Assembly (NCBI GenBank): GCA_900472485.1
Contig: UCII01000001.1
Span: forward strand, 555,986-619,985
DNA from: Hyphomicrobiales bacterium
GTDB taxonomy: Bacteria; Pseudomonadota; Alphaproteobacteria; Rhizobiales; Rhizobiaceae
Direction: 5' to 3'
Length of the DNA stretch: 64,000 nucleotides
The translations under genes and the position numbers were made by a program. A model generated the notes under the pieces. The model was not told where the DNA came from and did not search any database. It saw only the letters and a list, made by a program, of their open reading frames with translations. Positions 43,396 to 51,297 of the stretch are shown piece after piece. Numbering within the stretch: the stretch's first letter is position 1; each line of letters opens with the position of its first letter.

Positions 43396-44397
43396 TCAGG
43401 CAGCAGCGGCTTTGCGCGCGTCGGCCAGCAGTTCGATGGTGCCAAGCCGGTGCGCACCTTCGGAAACCGGGCAGTCGATCACAAATTCTTCGATGCCGAA
43501 TCCCTCGTGGAGGCGCTGCAGCTCCAGATGGACGTCGGCCGGCGTTCCTCGAATGACGCGCGGGCTTCTCTCTTCGATCCGATAATCCGTCGCGCCTGCC
43601 TGGCGAACATATTCGAGCGCCTGCTCGTGGCTGCCGACGTTGACGCTTTGTCCATCCTTGATTTGCAGGTGGAACCGGCGTGTATCGCCTAGGAGACTGT
43701 TGGCAACCGAAGCCGTTTGCGCCGTGACGACGCTGACGGCGAGCAGCGCAGTTTTGCCGCCCGCCTGCTGGTAGGCCGACAGCGACTGCGTGATCGCTTC
43801 GTCGTCACCATGGATGTGACCCGCATAGACAAAGCCCCAGCCGAGACGAGCGGCCAATCTCGCGCTGTCGGGGCTCGCGCCGAGCAGGAAGCGGCCGGGC
43901 GGCTCATCGGGTGCTGGAAAGGCTGCAAGGTCCTCTGCTTTGCGTTCGGCGTCCTGTTCATGGCGCAGGAAACCATCCAGTTCGGCCAGCTGCGCTTCGA
44001 ACGATGGCTTGCGCGAGGGGTCATATGCTTTCTGGAGAGCACCGGTCGAAAGCGGAAGCCCGCCCGGCGCCTTGCCGACTCCAAGATCGACGCGCCCCGG
44101 CGCTAGCGCCGCCAGCAGATTGAAGTTCTCGGCAACCTTGTAGGCGCTGTAATGCTGCAGCATCACGCCTCCTGAACCTATGCGGATGCGCCTGGTATGT
44201 GCCAGCAGGTGGCCGATCAATACTTCCGGGGAGGAGCTTGCGAGTTTTGGGGAATTATGGTGCTCGGCAACCCAGAAGCGCCGATAGCCCAATTCTTCAG
44301 CTCGTCTGGCAAGCGCCAGGCTGCGCTGCAATGCTTGCGACGCCCGCTCGGCGCAATCAATCGGGCTCTTGTCGAGAAAACTCAGGGCGTAAGACAT
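43396..44397 (-). CDS. LLM-class flavin-dependent oxidoreductase (MsnO8 family)
   Basis: 333 residues. Marks: LALARRAEELGYRRFWVAEHHNSP, ALAPGRVDLGVGKAPGG and FLLGASPDSARLAARLGWGFVYAG. This is the short bacterial luciferase-like group named for MsnO8. The substrate is unknown. First gene of the seven-gene minus-strand cluster; with the NtaA-like enzyme at its far end it suggests that whatever is imported is oxidised in two flavin-dependent steps. Confidence 0.9.
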   Translation of the reverse strand: MSYALSFLDKSPIDCAERASQALQRSLALARRAEELGYRRFWVAEHHNSPKLASSSPEVLIGHLLAHTRRIRIGSGGVMLQHYSAYKVAENFNLLAALAPGRVDLGVGKAPGGLPLSTGALQKAYDPSRKPSFEAQLAELDGFLRHEQDAERKAEDLAAFPAPDEPPGRFLLGASPDSARLAARLGWGFVYAGHIHGDDEAITQSLSAYQQAGGKTALLAVSVVTAQTASVANSLLGDTRRFHLQIKDGQSVNVGSHEQALEYVRQAGATDYRIEERSPRVIRGTPADVHLELQRLHEGFGIEEFVIDCPVSEGAHRLGTIELLADARKAAAA

Positions 44398-44907
44398 CTG
44401 TCCTCGTGGGTCGTCGGCAACATCAATTGCCTTAATCTATATTTTTAATGGATTATTAGATCGAGCAATGATGTTTCAATCGTCGGCTGCACAATGAAAG
44501 ATCATGCCGTGCGAAGCGCTTCTGAAATTATACGCCCTGAGGCAGCGAAGCATTGGGTGATGGAGAGATGGCAGGGTCGATCGGTGGTCCCGATGATAGG
44601 CTGCCTCTGGATAGGCTTCAGCTATCGGCAGGAGACATTCCCTTGGCTGATATGTCGGCCATGGGAATTTTCGCCCTTCGGCAAGGATTGGCATTGGATC
44701 TGCGGCTACGGAGGCGAGTGAGATGGATTTGCCTAAACATCCCGACGATTCTCGGAACCAAAAGCGCGCGCCCGCGTAGATTTAGACGGCGAGCCTTCGT
44801 TCGGTTCTGGTGAGGAGCGAAATGCCATGAACCGCTTCAATACCCAGGAAGGGTAATTTGCTTTCCCTCCACGGCGACACGCAGAGTAACTTCGAAAGGA
44901 GGACCTG
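44398..44907. other. Gene-poor stretch between the LLM gene and the small membrane peptide gene
   Basis: About 510 bases. Short frames at 44494-44721 and 44553-44813 have no ribosome site and resemble nothing I know. The LLM promoter must be at the left end. At 44756 GGAAC-N16-CGTA falls one base short of a stress promoter. Confidence 0.5.
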
Positions 44908-45000
44908 ATGTCGAATTATACGCCTCTGGTCCTGTTTTTTATCTCTGCGGGGCTGCTGGTATGCATGATCGGTATCGGCTTGGCTTCTCTTATTCAGTGA
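44908..45000 (+). CDS. Small membrane peptide, 30 residues
   Basis: ATG at 44908 is preceded by AAAGGAGGACCTG, the strongest ribosome site in the window. The product starts MSNYTPLVLFFISAGLLV and goes on through a Gly/Ile/Leu-rich stretch to end ASLIQ, forming one membrane helix over about 22 residues. It is isolated, with no same-strand gene within 320 bases on either side. Size and form recall single-helix helper subunits such as KdpF or CydX, but there is no partner gene nearby, so the role is unknown. Confidence 0.66.
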   Translation: MSNYTPLVLFFISAGLLVCMIGIGLASLIQ

Positions 45001-45323
45001 AAATACCCCGGATGGCCCTCGGGATGAGCAAAATCCGGTAATCGGAGCCGAAGAGGTTCAGCTGAGCTATTGAAGCAGGAATCCGGGATATGCGCGGCGC
45101 CACTGGCTGTTAGGCGAATTGCGGGCCCGATCAGAGACATCGGATTTTTCTGGACGTATCGAAAGCGTGTTATGGATATTTACGTCAATGCTTCTAAGCA
45201 TGGTGAGTAAGGCAATCGAATTTTCCATCAGATATCCGGGCCGCTTTGGAATTGCTGCACTTCTATTGTTAGCAAGGAGCCCTCCGTAGAAGTTGCAGCC
45301 TCGGACGCGAAACATGGGACGAC
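45001..45323. other. Intergenic region upstream of the GntR gene
   Basis: 323 bases with no supportable gene. TCTATTGTTAGCAA at 45262-45275 repeats two thirds of the perfect palindrome found in front of galactarate dehydratase. Confidence 0.5.
45262..45275. promoter_or_regulatory. GntR operator, incomplete copy, autoregulatory
   Basis: TCTATTGTTAGCAA matches the left arm and centre of the palindrome at 47887-47908 with one base different; the right arm is degraded. It is 48 bases before the GntR ATG. Confidence 0.62.
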
Positions 45324-46319
45324 ATGGGCACATCACGGTTAGGGAACGGCGGTCCGCGCAAAATCAGTCTCTATGAGGAGCTCTTTGGGCGGCTGAAGGC
45401 TGAGATTCGCGATGGGGCAGTGCCCGAGGGCGCAGTGCTGACCGAGGCTGCCCTTGCGGACCTGATAGATAGCAGCCGGGCGCCGGTACGCCAGGCGCTG
45501 CAGCTCCTCTTCGAGGATGGATTGATCACACGGTTTGACGGTCGCGGTTTTATTGTCGGCAAGACGGGGACTCTTCCGAAGCGGATCAAACTTGCGGACT
45601 ATCTTGGCAAATTGTTCGCCGAGGATGACGACAGGCCAATCTTCGCCTGGCAGGCGCTCTATGAAGATGTCGAAAGCATCGTTGTCTATCGCTCCTTCTT
45701 CGGCCGTTATCGCATCAATGAAAACGAGCTCGCACGGCATTTCGGCGTTGGGCGCGGGGTAGCACGCGATGTGCTGCTGAAACTCGAAACGCTCGGCATC
45801 ACGGAGAAGGACGATAATTTCCGCTGGTCGATCGTCCCGCTCGACTGCCAGCGCATCCGCGACCTCTACGAGGTGCGCGAGCAGATCGAGCCGGCGGCAC
45901 TTGCAGGCGCCCTGGGCGGACTTTCGAACGAACATGTCGATAGCATGCTTTCGCACCTAGCGCTGGCTCTCGCGGATTACCCCAATGTATCGGCAGCGAC
46001 CATGTACGAGCTGGAGCTGGACCTTCATCTGCGCAGCCTTCAGGCTTGCCCGAACAAGGAGTTCCTGAGCATCCTGAAGCGGACGCATTGCATCCTGACC
46101 CTCAGCAAGCACATCGTCGGCAGCCGCATCAAGAGGCCGGAATACGAGCCCTTCCTCTCCGAGCATATCGATGTCTTCAAGATGGTGCAAAAGCGCGATG
46201 AGGAGGGATTGCAAAAGGCGATGCGCGATCACATCAGCAATTCGCAGCCCAATGTGCAGGCGCGTGCCGCTTATATCCGCGAGCACTATCAGCCGGACGA
46301 ATACAGTTTCATCCTCTAA
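45324..46319 (+). CDS. GntR/FCD regulator with two winged-helix domains
   Basis: 331 residues, about 90 more than usual for FCD proteins. Two HTH units are visible: residues 14-75 (LADLIDSSRAPVRQALQLLFEDGLITRFDGRGFIVG) and 110-165 (NELARHFGVGRGVARDVLLKLETLGI), followed by the FCD effector domain (YEVREQIEPAALAGALGGL and later DHISNSQ). It converges on galactarate dehydratase, twelve bases apart, and shares an operator-like palindrome with it. It is therefore the likely regulator of galactarate use. Confidence 0.87.
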   Translation: MGTSRLGNGGPRKISLYEELFGRLKAEIRDGAVPEGAVLTEAALADLIDSSRAPVRQALQLLFEDGLITRFDGRGFIVGKTGTLPKRIKLADYLGKLFAEDDDRPIFAWQALYEDVESIVVYRSFFGRYRINENELARHFGVGRGVARDVLLKLETLGITEKDDNFRWSIVPLDCQRIRDLYEVREQIEPAALAGALGGLSNEHVDSMLSHLALALADYPNVSAATMYELELDLHLRSLQACPNKEFLSILKRTHCILTLSKHIVGSRIKRPEYEPFLSEHIDVFKMVQKRDEEGLQKAMRDHISNSQPNVQARAAYIREHYQPDEYSFIL

Positions 46320-46331
46320 TGCGGAACGGCA

Positions 46332-47861
46332 TCAGGTGATGGCGCCGACCTGCCAGGGGACGAATTCATTGTCGCCATAGTCGAAGGTCTCGCTCAGTGT
46401 CTTCTTGCCGGAGGCGACAGCGATGATTTCCTCGAAGATACGTTCGCCCGCCGCCTCGATCGTGTCGTCGCCACTAACGATGTCGCCACAGTTGATGTCC
46501 ATATCCTCGCGCATATGGTTGTACATCTCGGTATTGGTGGCGATCTTGACGCAGGGTGCCGGCTTGAAGCCGGAGACGGAGCCTCGTCCCGTCGTGAAGC
46601 AGATCACATTGCAGCCGCCGGCGACCTGGCCGGTGACGGCAACGGGATCATAGCCGGGCGTGTCCATGAAGACGAAACCGGGTTCATCGACGATCTCAGA
46701 ATATTCGTAGACGGCCTTCAGCGGCATGGAGCCGCCCTTGGCGACGGCCCCAAGCGACTTCTCGAGGATCGTTGTCAATCCGCCGAGCTTGTTGCCATAG
46801 GAGGGGTTGTTGTTGAGCTCCGCACCGTTGCGGCGGGTATAGTCGCGCCACCAGTCGATCCGGGAGAGCAGCTTTTCGGCGACCGCGGGCGTGACCGCTC
46901 TGCGCGTCAGCAGATGTTCCGCGCCATAGATCTCCGGCGTTTCCGCCAGAACCGAGGTGCCGCCATTTCGCACGAGGAGATCGGAGGCATAGCCGAGCGC
47001 CGGATTGGCCGAAATGCCTGAATAGCCATCGGAGCCGCCGCATTCCAGGGCGAGCTTGACGCCCGAAAGCGGCTGGACGGTGCGCGTGGCGGAATTGACC
47101 TCCGGCAGCATGTCCTTGATCATCTCCGACGCGGCGGCGATCGTCTTACGGGTGCCGCCGAGATCCTGGATCGTCATGGTGCGCAGCCGGTTTCCTTCCT
47201 CCAGCTTGTAATGCTCCAGGATGGGCGCGATCTGATTGGTTTCGCAGCCAAGCCCGATCATCAGGATGCCGCCGAAATTCGGATGCCGCGCATAGCCCTG
47301 AAGAGTACGGGCCAGATAGCGGTAGCCCTCTGACTGAGTGTTGATGGCACAGCCGCCGCCGTGAGTGAGCGCCACGACACCATCGACATTGTCGAAACCC
47401 TCAAGCCCGCCGGCGCGATTAAAATGTTCGGCGATATATTTCGAGACGGTTGCCGAGCAATTGACCGTCGTGATGATGCCGATGAAATTGCGCGTGCCGA
47501 CACCGCCGGCGCCGCGGTCGAAACCCATGAAGGTCCGACAGTCCTCTTGCGGCAACATACCGGTTTCTTCGATATCAACGCTGAACTGATAGGGATGATC
47601 GGATTCGATCACCGCCAGGTTCTGCAGATGGACATGGCCGCCGGCCGGAATGAATTGTGTCGCGACGCCGATCGGCTGGCCGAATTTGCGGATCTCCTGG
47701 CCTGACTGGATGTCGCGAACCGCCACCTTGTGGCCGCGCGGGATCTGGTCTGCGGTAATCAAGCCGTCGATGCCGGTCGGGCTGCCGGCGCGGATCATCG
47801 CGCGAGCGACCGCAACATCGTCGATTGGGTTGAGCAGGATGACAGGCGAAACGGCGGACAT
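46332..47861 (-). CDS. garD: Galactarate dehydratase (UxaA/GarD family)
   Basis: 509 residues. It dehydrates galactarate to 5-keto-4-deoxyglucarate. An N-terminal SAF domain (about residues 10-90, with GHKVAVRDIQSGQEIRKFGQPIG) precedes the catalytic part: DRGAGGVGTRNFIGIITTVNCSATV, THGGGCAIN, GLGCETNQI, ECGGSDGYSGISANPALG, and NVICFTTGRGSVSG. The family's Fe ligands lie in these Cys/His motifs. Altronate dehydratase is the closest alternative; GarD is favoured by length and by the C-terminal TEMYNHMREDMDINCG. A perfect palindrome lies 26 bases upstream. Confidence 0.88.
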   Translation of the reverse strand: MSAVSPVILLNPIDDVAVARAMIRAGSPTGIDGLITADQIPRGHKVAVRDIQSGQEIRKFGQPIGVATQFIPAGGHVHLQNLAVIESDHPYQFSVDIEETGMLPQEDCRTFMGFDRGAGGVGTRNFIGIITTVNCSATVSKYIAEHFNRAGGLEGFDNVDGVVALTHGGGCAINTQSEGYRYLARTLQGYARHPNFGGILMIGLGCETNQIAPILEHYKLEEGNRLRTMTIQDLGGTRKTIAAASEMIKDMLPEVNSATRTVQPLSGVKLALECGGSDGYSGISANPALGYASDLLVRNGGTSVLAETPEIYGAEHLLTRRAVTPAVAEKLLSRIDWWRDYTRRNGAELNNNPSYGNKLGGLTTILEKSLGAVAKGGSMPLKAVYEYSEIVDEPGFVFMDTPGYDPVAVTGQVAGGCNVICFTTGRGSVSGFKPAPCVKIATNTEMYNHMREDMDINCGDIVSGDDTIEAAGERIFEEIIAVASGKKTLSETFDYGDNEFVPWQVGAIT

Positions 47862-47886
47862 GGGAAGTTCCGTATGGTTGGATTAA

Positions 47887-47908
47887 TGTCTATTGCTAGC
47901 AATAGACA
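47887..47908. promoter_or_regulatory. Perfect 22-bp palindrome, GntR operator for garD
   Basis: TGTCTATTGC and GCAATAGACA flank a central TA, giving an unbroken inverted repeat. A partial copy stands before the convergent GntR gene (45262-45275). Confidence 0.78.
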
Positions 47909-47961
47909 ATTATTCGAGGGAAGACGTCAAGCAAGATCGACGGAGCGGGCAGGGCTTGCTT

Positions 47962-48693
47962 TCAGTCGCGGGGTTGGCGCGCCAGCCAGGCGGAAAGATC
48001 GGCTTCCGCACGTTCGAGCGCGCTATGGTTGAGCAGTTTTCTTAAGAGCGCCACGGCGACCGCGCGCGCTCTCAGATTGAAACGGCCATCATCATCCTGA
48101 CCGCCGAGCGGCTGATAGACGCCGAGCTTCACATAGAGCTGCTGCAATCGGTTCTGGACGCTGCGGACCGAAAGATTGCGCCTGTGGGCGATCGCACGAT
48201 CGGTCAGCCCAAGTGCGATATCGATCAGGATCTCGTATTCGGCCTCGGTGAATCCGTTGACATTGCCGAGGCTCTTTTGCTGCATGCCGCGCACTTCGCG
48301 GTCAATCACGCACTGGCTTTCGATGAAGATGCTGCGAAGCGCCAGCTTCAGGCGGTCGTCCGAGGCCGATTTTAGGACATAGCCATAGACGGCGCCGGCA
48401 GGCACGATGCGCGAAACGCCCCGAACATAGGCTTCGTCCGAATAGTTCGACCAGAACAGGATGCGCGTCTCCGGTCGCTCCTTCCAGATCGTGCGGGCCG
48501 CCTCGATGCCATTGCGCTGGCTCATCTGCAGATCCATGACAATATGGGCGGACTTCAAATCGCGCGCCAGCCGTTCGCCGGTATTGCCGTTTTCTGCCTC
48601 CAGCACGCCATCGCATTCGGGAAGTGCAGCGCGGATCGCCTCATTGAGATAGGAGCGATGGAGCGGGTCGTCCTCGATGATCAGAACCTTCAT
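47962..48693 (-). CDS. NarL/LuxR-type response regulator
   Basis: 243 residues. Receiver domain with VLIIEDDPLHRSYL and the phospho-acceptor Asp in HIVMDLQMSQRNG (about residue 54), Lys in VYGYVLKSASDD. C-terminal HTH: FTEAEYEILIDIALGLTDRAIAHRRNLSVRSVQNRLQQLYVKLGV. It overlaps its kinase gene by four bases. Likely activates or represses the divergent sugar ABC operon. Confidence 0.92.
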   Translation of the reverse strand: MKVLIIEDDPLHRSYLNEAIRAALPECDGVLEAENGNTGERLARDLKSAHIVMDLQMSQRNGIEAARTIWKERPETRILFWSNYSDEAYVRGVSRIVPAGAVYGYVLKSASDDRLKLALRSIFIESQCVIDREVRGMQQKSLGNVNGFTEAEYEILIDIALGLTDRAIAHRRNLSVRSVQNRLQQLYVKLGVYQPLGGQDDDGRFNLRARAVAVALLRKLLNHSALERAEADLSAWLARQPRD

Positions 48694-49928
48694 GCGGCAG
48701 CTCCTCCAGCCGTTTGCGCGATGGCAGGCAGGCTGACACTGACAATCGTTCCACCGGACGCCGCAGGGGCCTTGATCGCGAAGCGCGCTGAAATCAGGCG
48801 CGCTCGCGTGCGCATGTTTTCGATACCGCCGCCAGATAATCTGCGGGTGTTTCCCAGTCCGACACCGTCATCGACGACATCAATGGTGACCGCACCCTCG
48901 GCCGCTTTCAGATGAACCGCGAGGCTCTCAGCCTGAGCGTGGCGAATGGCGTTATTGATAGCCTCCTGCGCGATGCGGAACAGAGCGATGGACACCGACT
49001 GTTCAAGGCAGTCGATCGCGCCGCCAGTCTCGTCGTTCAGTGTCCAAGTCAAAGTCGCGCCGCTCTCCTGGATTGACCGTTCGAGATGGTTTTCGATCGC
49101 CTGCGCGAAGCCGAACAGTTGAAGGACGGAAGGCTTGGCCTCTTCGATGATCTGGCGAAGATCGTGCATGCTGTGCTGCAAACCGCGAAAGAGCGGCTCA
49201 AGTGCCTCGCCCGTGACATCGGGCTGTCGGGCAAGCCGTTCCAGCCGCCGGGAGAGGCGGGTCAGATCGGCGAGAATTTGGTCGTGCAGGTCCATGCCGA
49301 TGCGCTGACGCTCCGCTTCCAGCGCTTCGGTCAGCTTCAGAGCGCCGAGACGAAGCCCCTCCTCGCGGGCGCGGGCCTCGGCTTCCACGATTGCCGAGCG
49401 TTTAGCCTGGTCGGCCGCGCGGATAGCGAAAAAATGGGGTGCTAGCAGATCGGCAATCACGCGAGCGCTTTCGACGTGCTGCATGGTGTAGAAGCTGGTC
49501 TGATGGCTTGAGCAGGAAAGCGCGCCGATGACATGACCCTGTACTTTCAGCGGCACGTGCAGACGGCTATGCAGCGATTGATGAAAGATCGGATGCGAGA
49601 AAGCGCCCTGAAAATGGAATTGCGGATCGTTCCAGGCATCGTCGGTTAAGAGGTAGTCTGTCTCGCCCCAGAGAAGCGTGCGGATGGGGCTGTTGCTCAC
49701 GGGTGCGGGAAAGCGGCGACCCCAATCCGTTTCCAGTCCGCTTTCATAGGCGGTATGAAATTGCTCGTCCGTCAGGATGATGCAGACGTCGAGATGGTCA
49801 TGCGGGATGACATGGCTGATTTCGGCGGCGACCGCCTGGATGACCGAGTGAAAGTCGAGTTGGCCGGCAAGAAGCCTTGATATGTTGAGATAGTGGTCGA
49901 AGACCGATTGCGGCGCTAGATCGCGCAA
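48690..49928 (-). CDS. Sensor histidine kinase, GAF plus HisKA_3
   Basis: 412 residues, cytosolic with no membrane segment. A GAF domain (about residues 25-180) precedes the dimerisation helix with the phospho-His in ERQRIGMDLHDQILADLTRL, and the ATPase with the N-box EAINNAIRHAQAES and DDGVGLG. The start is taken at TTG 49928 because GGGAGGGC stands seven bases ahead; another TTG at 49985 has a weak site. It probably senses a small molecule through GAF and controls the divergent ABC operon. Confidence 0.87.
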   Translation of the reverse strand: MRDLAPQSVFDHYLNISRLLAGQLDFHSVIQAVAAEISHVIPHDHLDVCIILTDEQFHTAYESGLETDWGRRFPAPVSNSPIRTLLWGETDYLLTDDAWNDPQFHFQGAFSHPIFHQSLHSRLHVPLKVQGHVIGALSCSSHQTSFYTMQHVESARVIADLLAPHFFAIRAADQAKRSAIVEAEARAREEGLRLGALKLTEALEAERQRIGMDLHDQILADLTRLSRRLERLARQPDVTGEALEPLFRGLQHSMHDLRQIIEEAKPSVLQLFGFAQAIENHLERSIQESGATLTWTLNDETGGAIDCLEQSVSIALFRIAQEAINNAIRHAQAESLAVHLKAAEGAVTIDVVDDGVGLGNTRRLSGGGIENMRTRARLISARFAIKAPAASGGTIVSVSLPAIAQTAGGAAA

Positions 49929-50224
49929 GACACGCCCTCCCAGGCAATGCGTCGACCTATGCTCCTCCGGCCGCGCAGCATGCAAATTTCGGACGCTATT
50001 AAGCGCCGATCCGAGCGATCCGTCTTGCGGATTTGCGCATTTTTTCTGCGGGATCCCGCAAGGTCTCGCCCTTTAAGCGCCTGTACAAGCGTCACAATCT
50101 CGGACATCCTGTTTCTACTGACAGGGCAACCTTCAGTGCAAATATTATTTTCGATCGTTCGTTGAGGAGCGCGTTCGAAAATCTTGGCCTGGAAGATGAA
50201 GTACAGGCGCTTTGGGAGGAAAAA
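49929..50224. promoter_or_regulatory. Divergent control region with tandem palindromes
   Basis: Two TGCG-N6-CGCA palindromes lie at 50026-50039 and 50047-50060, exactly 21 bases (two helix turns) apart. They are good candidates for binding by the adjacent response regulator. The ribosome site GGGAGGAAAAA for the binding-protein gene ends the region. Confidence 0.68.
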
Positions 50225-51241
50225 ATGAATATTGCCAAGATGCTTATGGCGTCCGCCGTCATCGCTTGCGTTGCCGCGCCGGGTGCTGCCGTTGCCGATA
50301 CGTCATCCAAGAAAATTGCCTTGTCGAACAATTATGCCGGCAATTCCTGGCGCCAGGCCATGTTGACGAGCTGGCAGAAGGTCACCGGCGAAGCGGTCAA
50401 GACGGGTGTCGTTGCCGCCGCTGATCCGTTCACGACGGCTGAAAACCAGGCAACCGAGCAGGCTGCCCAAATCCAGAACATGATCCTGCAGGGCTATGAT
50501 GCGATCGTCATCGATGCTGCATCGCCGACGGCGCTGAACGGCGCCATCAAGGAAGCCTGCGATGCCAAGATCGTCGTTGTCTCCTTCGACGGCATCGTCA
50601 CCGAACCTTGCGCCTGGCGTATCGCCGTCGACTTCAAGGGCATGGGCGCAAGCCAGATCGAATATCTCGCCAAGAAAATGCCGAAGGGCGGCAACGTACT
50701 CGAAATCCGCGGGCTTGCCGGCGTCTCCGTCGATGACGAGATCTCGGCGGGTATCCACGAGGCTGCCGCTAAATATCCGCAGTTCAAGATCGTCGGTTCT
50801 GTTCACGGCGACTGGGCTCAGGATGTCGCCCAGCGTGCGGTTGCCGGCATTCTCCCCAGCCTTCCCGATATTGCCGCGGTCGTGACCCAGGGCGGTGACG
50901 GTTATGGTGCCGCCCAGGCCTTTGCCGCCGCCAAGCGTCCGATGCCGACCATCGTCATGGGCAACCGCCAGGATGAGCTTGCCTGGTGGAAGAAGGAGAA
51001 GGATGCCAGCGGCTACGAGACCATGTCCGTCTCGATTGCCCCCGGTGTGTCCACGCTCGCCTTCTGGGTCGCCCAGCAGATCCTGGATGGCCAAGAGGTG
51101 AAGAAGGACTTGGTCGTTCCGTTCCTGCGCATCGATCAGGACAATCTCGAAACCAACCTTGCCTCTACGCAGGCAGGCGGTGTCGCGAATGTCGAATATA
51201 CGCTCGACGACGCCAAGAAGGTCATCGCTGCGGCGAAGTAA
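50225..51241 (+). CDS. Sugar-type ABC transporter periplasmic binding protein
   Basis: 338 residues. Signal peptide (MLMASAVIACVAAPGAAVA, cleavage near ADTSS). Periplasmic-binding type 1 fold like RbsB/XylF relatives: ALSNNYAGNSWRQAMLTSW, YDAIVIDAASPTALNGAIKEACDAKIVVVSFD, and VVTQGGDGYGAAQAF. First gene of an operon with ATPase, two permeases and a gluconolactonase. The sugar is not readable from sequence. Confidence 0.93.
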   Translation: MNIAKMLMASAVIACVAAPGAAVADTSSKKIALSNNYAGNSWRQAMLTSWQKVTGEAVKTGVVAAADPFTTAENQATEQAAQIQNMILQGYDAIVIDAASPTALNGAIKEACDAKIVVVSFDGIVTEPCAWRIAVDFKGMGASQIEYLAKKMPKGGNVLEIRGLAGVSVDDEISAGIHEAAAKYPQFKIVGSVHGDWAQDVAQRAVAGILPSLPDIAAVVTQGGDGYGAAQAFAAAKRPMPTIVMGNRQDELAWWKKEKDASGYETMSVSIAPGVSTLAFWVAQQILDGQEVKKDLVVPFLRIDQDNLETNLASTQAGGVANVEYTLDDAKKVIAAAK

Positions 51242-51266
51242 CCGATATCTGCAGACCGTAGAAACT

Positions 51267-51292
51267 GGCGCCGCCGATAAAAAGGCGGCGCC
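51267..51292 (+). repeat. Hairpin between binding-protein and ATPase genes
   Basis: GGCGCCGCC pairs with GGCGGCGCC around an 8-base loop, a perfect 9-bp stem. It starts 25 bases after the binding-protein stop and ends just before the ATPase start. It probably stabilises the first cistron so that binding protein is made in excess. Confidence 0.7.
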
Positions 51293-51297
51293 TGCCG

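Noticed and set aside
44756..44780. GGAAC-N16-CGTA as another EcfG promoter
   Set aside because: The second T of the -10 TT is missing and the nearest gene is 130 bases away.
44553..44813. 86-codon frame upstream of the small membrane peptide
   Set aside because: Composition is protein-like, but the start is TTG without a ribosome site and no family is seen.
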